DNA from: Actinophytocola sp050699915
Lineage (GTDB): Bacteria; Actinomycetota; Actinomycetes; Mycobacteriales; Pseudonocardiaceae
DNA length: 8,569 bases
Direction: 5' to 3'
NCBI RefSeq assembly: GCF_050699915.1
Contig: NZ_JBOHGA010000239.1
Coordinates: 1 to 8,569 of the forward strand
A program made the position numbers and the translations under genes. Below, in pieces: positions 1 through 6,133 of the stretch (the stretch's first letter is position 1; every line of letters starts with the position of its first letter). The notes beneath the pieces are model-generated. The model was not told the DNA's origin and did not search any database. It worked only from the letters and a program-made list of their open reading frames with translations.

Positions 1-1024
1 GGTAGGCGCCGAGCGTGCGGGCGGCGTCGCGACCGGCGCGGCGGGCGGTCGCGGTGCGCCAGGCGCGGCGGGCGGTGAGGTTGGTGAGCCGCTCGGCGTC
101 GCCGGGGTCGACCCAGCCCTGTTCGACCATGACCGGCAGGGCCCTGGTGACGATGCGCTGCTCGCGCCGGCGGTGCCAGCCGACGAACATGAGGCCGGCG
201 ATGAAGATCGGGACCATGACGAGGAAGTAGACGTTGAGGAAGGTCTGCGCGGTGCCGAGCGTGGCGGCGGCGTTCCACATGGCGTGCAGCGTGACGGCGG
301 CGAGGTAGCCGCCGACCGGCGCGAGGATGCGCAGCGTCTTGCTGGGCGTGCGGACGGAGATGCCGACGCCGATGCCGATCATCGCGGTGAAGAGCGGGTG
401 ACAGAACGGGGCGACGACGCCGCGGAGGATGAAGGCGGTGACGACGCCGGCGGTGCTGGTGTCGCCGAACCCGTGGTCGGCGAAGGCGCGGCCGAAGTAG
501 TAGATGTTCTCGGTGAAGGCGAAGCCGGCGGCGACGAAGCCCGCGTACACGACGCCGTCGATGACGCCGTCGAACTCGTTGCGCAGCCAGAGCAGGATGC
601 CGATGACGAAGGCGCCCTTGGCCGCCTCCTCGAACAGTGGTGCGCTGACGACCGCGCTGATGGTGTCGCCGTTGCCGTGGCCGAGCAGCGCGTCGCCGAC
701 GGCCTCGGCGGTGTTGTTGATGAGCAGGGCGGTGATCGCGGCGACGCTCGCGCCCCAGCCGAAGGCCAGCCACAGCAGGCGCGCGGGCTCGGGTTCCCAC
801 CGGTCGATCCAGAGCAGGGCCGCGACGACCGACCCGACGGGCACGAGCGCGACGACGATGCCGACGAGCTCCGCGACGAGGCCCACCTTGGCGGTGCTGA
901 ACGCGAGGAGCGCGAGCCCGCACCCCGCGAGTGCCACCAGCCCGGCCACCGGGAGCAGCACGGTTCGCCGCCGCGGTCGAGGCCGCCGCAACGCGTGCCG
1001 CGGCGGTAAGGAGGCTCCGTGCAC
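1..1024 (-). CDS. PrsW-family intramembrane metalloprotease (C-terminus cut by window edge)
   Basis: Multi-pass membrane protein of the PrsW/CPBP-like glutamic-type or metalloprotease group. In Bacillus subtilis PrsW makes a site-1 cut in an anti-sigma factor; the substrate here is unknown. 341 codons are visible. A basic N-terminus (residues 10-21) precedes hydrophobic segments at about 22-43, 47-71, 83-102, 122-148, 155-178, 194-222, 232-255 and 263-283, then a soluble basic tail that runs off the edge. Family motifs are in order: EEAAK (132-136), GFAFTEN (167-173), HPLFT (209-213) and HAMWN (247-251); the Glu and His residues are the presumed active site. The GTG at 1022-1024 was chosen because an in-frame TAG lies five codons upstream, with a weak AGGG 7 nt before it; GTG at codon 22 is an alternative. 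It is separated by 139 nt from the gene upstream, so it may have its own promoter. Identification is firm; the target is not inferable. Confidence 0.93.
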   Translation of the reverse strand, partial: MHGASLPPRHALRRPRPRRRTVLLPVAGLVALAGCGLALLAFSTAKVGLVAELVGIVVALVPVGSVVAALLWIDRWEPEPARLLWLAFGWGASVAAITALLINNTAEAVGDALLGHGNGDTISAVVSAPLFEEAAKGAFVIGILLWLRNEFDGVIDGVVYAGFVAAGFAFTENIYYFGRAFADHGFGDTSTAGVVTAFILRGVVAPFCHPLFTAMIGIGVGISVRTPSKTLRILAPVGGYLAAVTLHAMWNAAATLGTAQTFLNVYFLVMVPIFIAGLMFVGWHRRREQRIVTRALPVMVEQGWVDPGDAERLTNLTARRAWRTATARRAGRDAARTLGAY

Positions 1025-1030
1025 GGCGCA

Positions 1031-1036
1031 ACCCTA
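1031..1036 (-). promoter_or_regulatory. Possible -10 box (TAGGGT) for a leaderless PrsW transcript
   Basis: On the minus strand TAGGGT fits the actinobacterial TANNNT -10 pattern and ends 6 nt before the GTG start. Transcription would then begin at or next to the start codon. No good -35 is visible 16-18 nt upstream. The same arrangement is seen before two other genes in this window, which is the main reason to list it. Confidence 0.3.
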
Positions 1037-1096
1037 CGGGTCGAACGTCCGGCTACCAGATGGATGACCCGTTCGTGACTTTCGGACAGGTGTCGA

Positions 1097-1111
1097 CGTC
1101 CGGTTCGGACG
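1097..1111. repeat. Perfect 6-bp inverted repeat in the intergenic gap
   Basis: CGTCCG-GTT-CGGACG forms a GC-rich hairpin between the stop of the large repeat protein (1164) and the PrsW start (1024). Neither strand carries a T-tract after it, so it is a poor intrinsic terminator. It could be a weak terminator or a regulator site upstream of PrsW. TTCGGAC recurs at 1081-1087 and ACGTCCGG at 1045-1052, so pieces of the palindrome are scattered nearby. The rest of this 139-nt gap shows nothing recognisable. Confidence 0.3.
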
Positions 1112-1163
1112 AAGCGGCTCCGCGAAGAGTGGCGGTGCGCCTCGTCGGTGTCGCCGGGCGGGG

Positions 1164-3749
1164 TCAGTCCTCGCGGCGCCGGTGGCGGCGGGGGCTTTGG
1201 GTGCCGCCGTGGGTGGCGAGCAGGTCGCTGACCGAGCGGCCGGCGGCGTGTGAGCCGCTCGGCGACTCGGGGGTGTCCGGGCGGGCATGGCTGCCAGTGC
1301 CGTTGCCAGTGCTGTTGCCAGTGCCGTTGCCGTTCTGTGGCCAGCCGCCGGGCTCCTGCCAGGCCGGCTGACCGTCGGCGTGGCGGCGGCCGCCGTTGTT
1401 GGGATCTTGCGCGGAATGGCGGTTGGGGCGGGCTACCGGTGCCACGTACCCGGACTCCACCGATCGCCGGTCGACCGGGGAGTTCGCGCCGCCGTAGCCG
1501 ACGGGTGCGACGTAGCCGGACTCCACCGTCGCGCGGCGGCCACGTTGCTCGCCGTTGCCGGCGGTCGTGGCGGGGTTGCCGTAGCCGGGCCGCTCGGCCG
1601 GGCGCTGAGGCGCGGCGCCGTAGTAGCCGGACCGCTCGGCCGGACGTTGGCCCGCGTTGTAGCCGGACTGTTCGACGGGCCGGGGGGCGGGATAGCCCGG
1701 CTGGGCGGCCGACGGGTAGCCGGGTGGTGCTGGCTGCTGGTTTGGTTCGAGGTAGGTCGGCAGCTCGAGAGCGGGCCGGCCGGCGTCGACGTAGCCGGTG
1801 GGCTGCACCCGGCCGGAGGCGGCCGGCGACTGGCCCGTCGGTCCGAAGTCGGGGGTGCTGGGCGGCATCCCGCCGTACGCGGCGGCCGCCGCCGGGTTGG
1901 CCGGTGGCATGTATCCCGACTGCGCCGCCGCTGGACTGGCCGGCTGCGCGTAGCCCGACTGCGCATATCCCGACTGCGCCGCCGCCGGGTTGGCCGACTG
2001 CGCGTAGCCCGACTGCGTCGCCGGGTTGGCCGGCTGCTGCATGTAGCCCGAGGAAGCCGGCGGCATGCGAGTCGACGAGGCGGTCGGCTGCTGTGTGCGG
2101 CCGGTGCTGCTCGCCGGGGTCATGCGGGCCGAGGACGCGGCGGCCGGTGGCATGCGGCTCATGGACGGGTCGGCCTGCGGTCCGCGACCCGGCGACTGCG
2201 TGCGGCCCGCCTGCTGCTGACCCGACGCGGCGGCTGGGCTCCCCGGCGGCATCCGGCTCGACGATGCGGCAGTGGGGCCGGCCGCCGGCATGCCGCTCGA
2301 CGACGCCACGGCCGGCGGCATGCCGGCCGATGATGCCGCGGCCGGCGGCATCCGGGTCGCGGACGGAGTGGCCTGCGACGAGCGGCCCGGCGCCTGCGCC
2401 GACTGCGTGCGGCCGGACGGATCCGCCGCCCCACGGCTGACCGGGGCTCCGTAGCCGCTGCGGGCGGCCGGCTGGGACGTGCCGCTGTGCGAGACCGGCT
2501 GGGACGTACCGCTGCGAGTTGCTGGCTGAGACGTACCGCTGTGCGACACCGGCTGAGAAGTACCGCTGCGGGCGGGCGGCTGGGAGGTGCCCCTGTGGGA
2601 GACCGGCTGGGAGGTGCCGCTGTGTGGGACTGGCTGCGAGGTCCCACTGCGAGTGGCCGGCTGGGAAGTGCCGTTGCGGGAGACCGGCTGGGACGTGCCG
2701 CCGCGGGTGGCCGGTTGGGAGGTGCCGCTTCGCGGATCGGTGTAGGGGTTGCGGCCGTTCGCCGCCGCCGGGGTGTTCGCCGCCGGGCCCGATGCCGCGG
2801 CCGGCCCGGTCGCGGCCGGGTAGCCGTTCGACGTGGAGTGGCCGTTCGACGTCGAGTGACCGTTGGCCGACGGGCGGCCGTTGGACGTGGCGGAGCGGCC
2901 GTTGCTCGCCGCCGCGCCGTTCGTGGGGGTTCGCGGGGCGTCCGCTCGCCGCCGGCCGGCGCCGGAATCGCGAGAGGACTCCCACGACGGCCGCCAGTCC
3001 GACTCCTCCGACCCCGTCCCGTCCGGCATGAACCAGCGATCCGACAGCTCCGTCGGGTGCGGCTTGGGCTCGAACCGCTGGAACCGCTCCTGCGCCTCCG
3101 CGGGCGACCGGTCCGCCCGCCGCGGCAGCGGCTCGGCCGAACTCCGCGACTCGCTCGAACCCCGCACTCGGCCGATCAGGTCGGTGTCCGCCTCGCGCTC
3201 GTCCGGCTGGACGACGTCCGCATCGACGCGTTGCGCCGGCGGCAACCGCTTGGGCGCCGGCACCGAAGCGCCCTCCGGGAGCGAGGGCATCCGGGTCGAC
3301 TCGGCGCGCAGCGCGTACCGATCGACGAGGTACTCGCCGCCCAGCAACGTCTGCAGCGTCGACCGCAGCCCGTGCAGCTCGGCGCGCAGCGCGGTGATGT
3401 CGTCCCGGGCGGCCTCCTCGGCCCTTCGCCGCGCATCTGCCTCGACCACCAGCTCGTGCTCGCGCCGGGCGGCGATCTCACGCTCCAGCTCGAGCTCGTA
3501 CCGCTCCTGCCGTTCGGCGGCGTCGTCCTCCCGCTCGGCGACCTGCCGGCGGTACCTCGCCGCGACGAACGCGCCCGCGAGCGCCGCCCATAACCCCGCG
3601 ATGATCCCCAGCCGGAGGTACTTCTGGTCGTCGCTCAGCACCAGCACCGCGGTGGCACCGACGGCCAGCACGACGGCTGCAAGGAGTAGCACCCGGCCGC
3701 CGAACGAGCCGTGCCCAGGCTCGTCGAAGGAGTCGCGGCGGGCGGTCAT
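1164..3749 (-). CDS. Membrane-anchored coiled-coil protein with long repeat-rich disordered tail (DUF6779-like, Rv3604c position)
   Basis: 861 residues. N-terminal module: two membrane helices (about 18-38 and 44-65) joined by a short SDDQKYLRL loop, then a charged, probably coiled-coil stretch (68-137) ending in LLGGEYLVDRY. This resembles the DUF6779 region of actinobacterial proteins, and the position after DUF3180 matches M. tuberculosis Rv3604c; both are recalled, not searched. From about 150 onward it is disordered: NG/TSNG-rich (276-311), ten 9-residue GTSQP repeats (341-430), RMPPA/SSGMP-type repeats (466-565), many SGY motifs (431-768), two VESGYVAPV copies (742-750, 764-772), a Gly/Asn/Thr stretch (806-819), and a basic end SVSDLLATHGG...RRHRRRED. 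The ATG at 3747-3749 was preferred to GTG three codons upstream. It starts 58 nt after the DUF3180 stop. Biochemical role unknown; both termini look like the constrained parts. Confidence 0.78.
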   Translation of the reverse strand: MTARRDSFDEPGHGSFGGRVLLLAAVVLAVGATAVLVLSDDQKYLRLGIIAGLWAALAGAFVAARYRRQVAEREDDAAERQERYELELEREIAARREHELVVEADARRRAEEAARDDITALRAELHGLRSTLQTLLGGEYLVDRYALRAESTRMPSLPEGASVPAPKRLPPAQRVDADVVQPDEREADTDLIGRVRGSSESRSSAEPLPRRADRSPAEAQERFQRFEPKPHPTELSDRWFMPDGTGSEESDWRPSWESSRDSGAGRRRADAPRTPTNGAAASNGRSATSNGRPSANGHSTSNGHSTSNGYPAATGPAAASGPAANTPAAANGRNPYTDPRSGTSQPATRGGTSQPVSRNGTSQPATRSGTSQPVPHSGTSQPVSHRGTSQPPARSGTSQPVSHSGTSQPATRSGTSQPVSHSGTSQPAARSGYGAPVSRGAADPSGRTQSAQAPGRSSQATPSATRMPPAAASSAGMPPAVASSSGMPAAGPTAASSSRMPPGSPAAASGQQQAGRTQSPGRGPQADPSMSRMPPAAASSARMTPASSTGRTQQPTASSTRMPPASSGYMQQPANPATQSGYAQSANPAAAQSGYAQSGYAQPASPAAAQSGYMPPANPAAAAAYGGMPPSTPDFGPTGQSPAASGRVQPTGYVDAGRPALELPTYLEPNQQPAPPGYPSAAQPGYPAPRPVEQSGYNAGQRPAERSGYYGAAPQRPAERPGYGNPATTAGNGEQRGRRATVESGYVAPVGYGGANSPVDRRSVESGYVAPVARPNRHSAQDPNNGGRRHADGQPAWQEPGGWPQNGNGTGNSTGNGTGSHARPDTPESPSGSHAAGRSVSDLLATHGGTQSPRRHRRRED
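1290..1334 (-). repeat. Short Asn-Gly-Thr repeat near the C-terminus of the repeat protein
   Basis: Codons 806-820 read as imperfect tandem GNGT / GNST / GNGT units, about 12 bp each. This is a small simple-sequence stretch that could vary in length between strains. Confidence 0.55.
2460..2729 (-). repeat. Ten tandem 27-bp repeats encoding (S/G/N/R)GTSQPxx(R/H)
   Basis: Residues 341-430 of the DUF6779-like protein are ten contiguous 9-residue units with no spacers. GTSQP is invariant in all ten. The following residues are mostly ATR/AAR or VSH/VSR, and the two types nearly alternate, giving a 54-bp higher-order period with one phase slip near copies 4-5. Thr and Ser codons vary between copies (ACC/ACG/ACT, TCC/TCG/TCT). 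The DNA has therefore drifted while the peptide was kept. Confidence 0.92.
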
Positions 3750-3756
3750 GGCACAC

Positions 3757-3762
3757 ACCGTA
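3757..3762 (-). promoter_or_regulatory. Possible -10 box (TACGGT) upstream of the repeat protein
   Basis: TACGGT ends 7 nt before the ATG at 3749 and fits TANNNT at leaderless distance. No clear Shine-Dalgarno is present in this 58-nt gap, and no convincing -35 was found. Read-through from the DUF3180 gene is the alternative source of transcript. Confidence 0.33.
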
Positions 3763-3807
3763 CCGGTCCGTTATCACGTTGAGACCAAGCGTAGGTGGAT
3801 CATTTTC

Positions 3808-4287
3808 CTAACCGGTCGCATCCGAGCGATACTCCGGCGGTTGATTGTCCTGGTCGTCCGGCGTTCGGCAGCACCATTCGAGGTACAGCGCGGCGGCGAC
3901 GAGCGCCGCCGCGCACCCGATCCCGATCACCGCGCTGGGTACGTCCTCGGCCGCAGCGGCGACCTCGGCGCGCTTCGGCAGGACGTACCCGAGCAGGCCG
4001 AGCCAGGCGCCCAACATGATCGCTCCGAGTAACGACGACGCCTTCGCGAGCGCCACCGCGCGGGCCGCCGTCAGCGGCTGAACCCGCCGGCCACCTTCGG
4101 GTTTGTGGATCCGCGAACGCAGCGAGGCGCCGAGCGCGGCCTCGATGATCGCCAGCACGAGCAGGGTCGTGCCGGCAAGCGTGGGCAGCGGCGGCAGGTC
4201 TCCGTAGGCCACCCGTACGAACAGATGGACGATCCCGGCGGCCAGCAGGCCGGCCACGACGAGGTCGCGGGTCCGGGTGAAGTGCAT
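3808..4287 (-). CDS. DUF3180 family four-helix membrane protein
   Basis: 159 residues, the usual size for this actinobacterial family of unknown function. Hydrophobic segments lie at about 9-27, 37-56, 79-103 and 117-138. Family-typical features are the YGDLPPLP loop (28-35), the LRSRI...RRVQPLTAARAVALAKASS stretch before helix 3, the GYVLPKR loop (100-106), and a WCCRTPDD end of helix 4 (138-145) before a polar tail. The M. tuberculosis relative Rv3605c sits directly after folK. Here a MerR gene on the opposite strand lies between them, so DUF3180 now needs its own promoter. The ATG at 4285-4287 matches the family N-terminus; upstream in-frame sequence is the antisense of the MerR gene. No Shine-Dalgarno is seen, and a TACGGT box 6 nt before the ATG suggests a leaderless start. 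Confidence 0.93.
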   Translation of the reverse strand: MHFTRTRDLVVAGLLAAGIVHLFVRVAYGDLPPLPTLAGTTLLVLAIIEAALGASLRSRIHKPEGGRRVQPLTAARAVALAKASSLLGAIMLGAWLGLLGYVLPKRAEVAAAAEDVPSAVIGIGCAAALVAAALYLEWCCRTPDDQDNQPPEYRSDATG

Positions 4288-4293
4288 GCCGCA

Positions 4294-4299
4294 ACCGTA
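4294..4299 (-). promoter_or_regulatory. Possible -10 box (TACGGT) for leaderless DUF3180
   Basis: On the minus strand TACGGT is followed by exactly 6 nt and then the ATG. The dyad at 4317-4329 lies about where the -35 of this promoter would be. A regulator bound there could affect both divergent genes. Confidence 0.38.
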
Positions 4300-4309
4300 C
4301 CGGCGACAC

Positions 4310-4340
4310 TTGACTCTCCAGTTACTGGAAGGTTGAGCAT
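4310..4340 (+). promoter_or_regulatory. MerR-type promoter with operator dyad
   Basis: TTGACT (4310-4315) is a good -35. It is followed by the perfect inverted repeat TCCAG-TTA-CTGGA (4317-4329). A 19-bp spacer would put the -10 at GAGCAT (4335-4340), which is a weak match. A long spacer with a dyad between -35 and -10 is the hallmark of promoters bound and twisted by MerR-family activators, so autoregulation is likely. The predicted transcription start near 4347-4348 coincides with an ATG. Confidence 0.68.
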
Positions 4341-4347
4341 GGCGGCC

Positions 4348-5265
4348 ATGGGCGACAGCGGGGTGTTCACGATCGGCGAGCTTGCCCGCCGAACGGGTCT
4401 GACCACCCGGACGATCCGGTTCTACTCCGATGAGGGGCTGCTGCCGCCTGCCGATCGCACGCACGCCGGATACCGGCTCTACGACACGGCTTCGCTGGCT
4501 CGGCTCGAGCTCCTGCGAACGCTGCGCGAGCTCGGTCTCGGGCTGCCCGAGGCGGCCGCGGCGCTCGCCGGCCGGGCGAGCGTGGCGGACCTCGCGCGGC
4601 GGCATGTGGAGCTGCTCGACGAGCAGATCCAGGTGTTGCGGCTGCGCCGGGCGGTGTTGCGGGCGGTCGCCAAGAACGGTTCCGAGCTGGATGAGGTGAG
4701 GTTGATGAAGGACCTGGCGGCGATGTCGGACGAGGAGCGCAGGCGGCTGATCGACGAGTTCTGGGACGAGGTGACGGCCGGGCTGAACATCAACCCGGAG
4801 TTCGACGCAGGCATGCGCTCCGCCAAGCCGGAGCTGCCCGACGACCCGTCACCCGAGCAGCTGCAGGCGTGGCTCGAGCTCGCGGAACTGGTGCGGGACA
4901 AGGACTTCCGGGCGCGGATCCGGCAGATGAGCGAGACTCACTCGGCCCGGCGGGACGCCGGCGAGCCGATGGACCAGCCGCCGGAGCAGGCGCGCCAGCA
5001 GTGGACGGAGTGGACGTCGGCGGCCGCCGAGCTGAAGGACGCCGGGCACGGGCCGACATCGCCGGCTGGGCGGGAGCTGGCGCTCTCGATCGCCGGCGCG
5101 ATGGGCAAGTCGCCGGCCGAGGCGGCCGACCTGATGGAGAACAGCACGGACACGCGGGCGGAGCGGTACTGGCAGCTGCTGGCGACGATCAACGGCTGGC
5201 CGCAGTGGCCGAGCCAGGTGCCGCGGGCGGAGTGGATCATCGCCGCGCTGCGTTCGGCCGGCTGA
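4348..5265 (+). CDS. MerR-family transcriptional regulator with C-terminal sensor-like domain
   Basis: 305 residues. The N-terminal winged helix-turn-helix is typical: FTIGELARRTGLTTRTIRFY (7-26), then DEGLLPP (28-34) and GYRLYD (41-46). A long dimerisation helix (about 78-110) follows. Residues 113-305 form a helical domain rich in Glu, Arg and Trp, too large for a metal-binding MerR tail and with no Cys in the whole protein, so thiol-based metal or redox sensing is unlikely. It resembles the many actinomycete MerR proteins with TipAS-like or unknown drug/ligand domains; the ligand is unknown. The ATG at 4348 was chosen because the promoter predicts a start there. ATG at 4339, with GGAAGG 6 nt upstream, is a real alternative adding three residues. 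The gene is divergent from DUF3180 and converges on folK with a 2-nt gap. Confidence 0.94.
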   Translation: MGDSGVFTIGELARRTGLTTRTIRFYSDEGLLPPADRTHAGYRLYDTASLARLELLRTLRELGLGLPEAAAALAGRASVADLARRHVELLDEQIQVLRLRRAVLRAVAKNGSELDEVRLMKDLAAMSDEERRRLIDEFWDEVTAGLNINPEFDAGMRSAKPELPDDPSPEQLQAWLELAELVRDKDFRARIRQMSETHSARRDAGEPMDQPPEQARQQWTEWTSAAAELKDAGHGPTSPAGRELALSIAGAMGKSPAEAADLMENSTDTRAERYWQLLATINGWPQWPSQVPRAEWIIAALRSAG

Positions 5266-5267
5266 GG

Positions 5268-5765
5268 TCAGGACTGGAGCGCGAGGTCCGCGCGGAGCCG
5301 GACGTCCGCGGTGGACTTCTCGGAGAGCGCGGCCAGCAGCTCGGCGGCCGGGCCGTGGCCGGGCAGGACCGCGGCCGGGTCGACGTCCAGCCACGGGATC
5401 AGGACAGTCGCGCGCTCGGGGGTGCCCGGGTGCGGCAGCAGCAGGTCCGGGTGGTCGCTCGTCACGCCGTCGACGGTGACGACGTCCACGTCCAGGGTGC
5501 GCGGGCCCCAGCGCCGGTCGCGGACCCGGCCGGCGCGCTCCTCCAGCTCCTGCCCGCGGCGCAGCCAGGACCACCCGTCGGCGGCCGGGTCGTCGACGAC
5601 GAGCACCGCGTTCAGGAAGTCGGGTTGGTCCTCGACACCCCACGCCTTCGTCTCGTAGACCGGCGACGCGGCGACCAGCACGTCCGCGAACCCGGCGACG
5701 GCCAGTCGCAGAAAGGACAGCCGGTCGCCCAGGTTCGAGCCGATCGAGAGGACCGCGCGGGTCAT
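5268..5765 (-). CDS. folK: 6-hydroxymethyl-7,8-dihydropterin pyrophosphokinase (HPPK)
   Basis: Transfers pyrophosphate from ATP to 6-hydroxymethyl-7,8-dihydropterin, giving the substrate for FolP plus AMP; cytosolic folate synthesis. 165 residues, normal family length. Visible HPPK landmarks: SIGSNLGDR (7-15), SPVYETKAWG (34-43), DQPDFLNAV (46-54) forming the pterin pocket, Arg84-Trp86, and GPRTLDVDVV (87-96), where Asp92 and Asp94 should bind two magnesium ions. LPHPG (110-114) is the late conserved His-Pro signature. The ATG at 5763-5765 overlaps the folB stop as ATGA, so translation is probably coupled. It is the last gene of the fol unit; its stop is 2 nt from the stop of the convergent MerR gene, leaving no room for a separate terminator between them. 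All key residues are present. Confidence 0.96.
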   Translation of the reverse strand: MTRAVLSIGSNLGDRLSFLRLAVAGFADVLVAASPVYETKAWGVEDQPDFLNAVLVVDDPAADGWSWLRRGQELEERAGRVRDRRWGPRTLDVDVVTVDGVTSDHPDLLLPHPGTPERATVLIPWLDVDPAAVLPGHGPAAELLAALSEKSTADVRLRADLALQS

Positions 5766-6133
5766 CGGCGGGCCCGGCGCGAGCGGCGGATGGTCACCGC
5801 CACGTCGGCGAAGTCGAGCGGGATCGGGGCGTTCGGCTTGTGGATGGTGACCTCGACGGCGTGTGCCCGGCCGTCCTGCATCACGTCCTCGGCGATCTCG
5901 GTGCCCACGGTCTCGATCAGGTTCCGCGGCTCGCCGCCGACGATCTCCGCGACCCGCGAGGCCAACTCGCCGTAGTGCAGCGTCTCGGTGAGGTCGTCGG
6001 ACGCCGCCGCGCGATCCAGGTCGATCCACACCGTCACGTCGACTACGAACTCCTGCCCGTCGCGCCGCTCGTGGTCGAACACGCCGTGGTTGCCGCAGAC
6101 CCGCAGGCCCGTCAGCGTGATCCGGTCAGTCAT
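5762..6133 (-). CDS. folB: Dihydroneopterin aldolase
   Basis: Cleaves 7,8-dihydroneopterin to 6-hydroxymethyl-7,8-dihydropterin and glycolaldehyde, between FolE and FolK in the pathway. 123 residues, standard length for this small tunnelling-fold enzyme, which works as an oligomer. Motifs: GLRVCGNHGVFDHE (9-22) with Glu22, the Tyr54 of LHYGEL, NLIETVG (71-77) with Glu74 expected to anchor the pterin, and IHKPNAPI (97-104) with the catalytic Lys99. The ATG at 6131-6133 gives the canonical N-terminus MTDRITLTGL and overlaps the last 8 nt of folP. The same frame stays open much farther upstream, but that part is antisense-free folP read in another frame and has no homology to FolB. The C-terminus is short and basic. 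Confidence 0.96.
   Translation of the reverse strand: MTDRITLTGLRVCGNHGVFDHERRDGQEFVVDVTVWIDLDRAAASDDLTETLHYGELASRVAEIVGGEPRNLIETVGTEIAEDVMQDGRAHAVEVTIHKPNAPIPLDFADVAVTIRRSRRARR

Noticed and set aside
173..1009. Plus-strand open frame opposite the PrsW gene
   Set aside because: Acidic low-complexity translation; the opposite strand has full PrsW motifs in order.
1250..2440. Plus-strand open frames antisense to the repeat protein (also 1287-2333 and 2487-3593)
   Set aside because: Their repeats only mirror the coding-strand repeats, and they lack ribosome-binding sites and recognisable domains.
2460..2729. CRISPR-like array of 27-bp repeats
   Set aside because: Units are contiguous with no unique spacers, lie in frame inside a gene and encode a conserved peptide.
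379..2985. Very long minus-strand open frame (868 codons) spanning PrsW and the repeat protein
   Set aside because: It is a shifted frame of two real genes, crosses their stop/start boundary, is dominated by Arg/Pro/His, and has no domain. Open shadow frames are expected at this GC content.
4105..4347. An upstream extension of the MerR gene
   Set aside because: This part is antisense to DUF3180, runs through the MerR promoter and operator, and is not part of the MerR fold.
4288..4605. Upstream extension of DUF3180
   Set aside because: It is antisense to the MerR coding region and not like DUF3180 N-termini, which start at MHFTRTRDL.
5262..5270. Intrinsic terminator between the convergent MerR and folK genes
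   Set aside because: Only 2 nt separate the stop codons and no hairpin with a T-tract is visible on either side.
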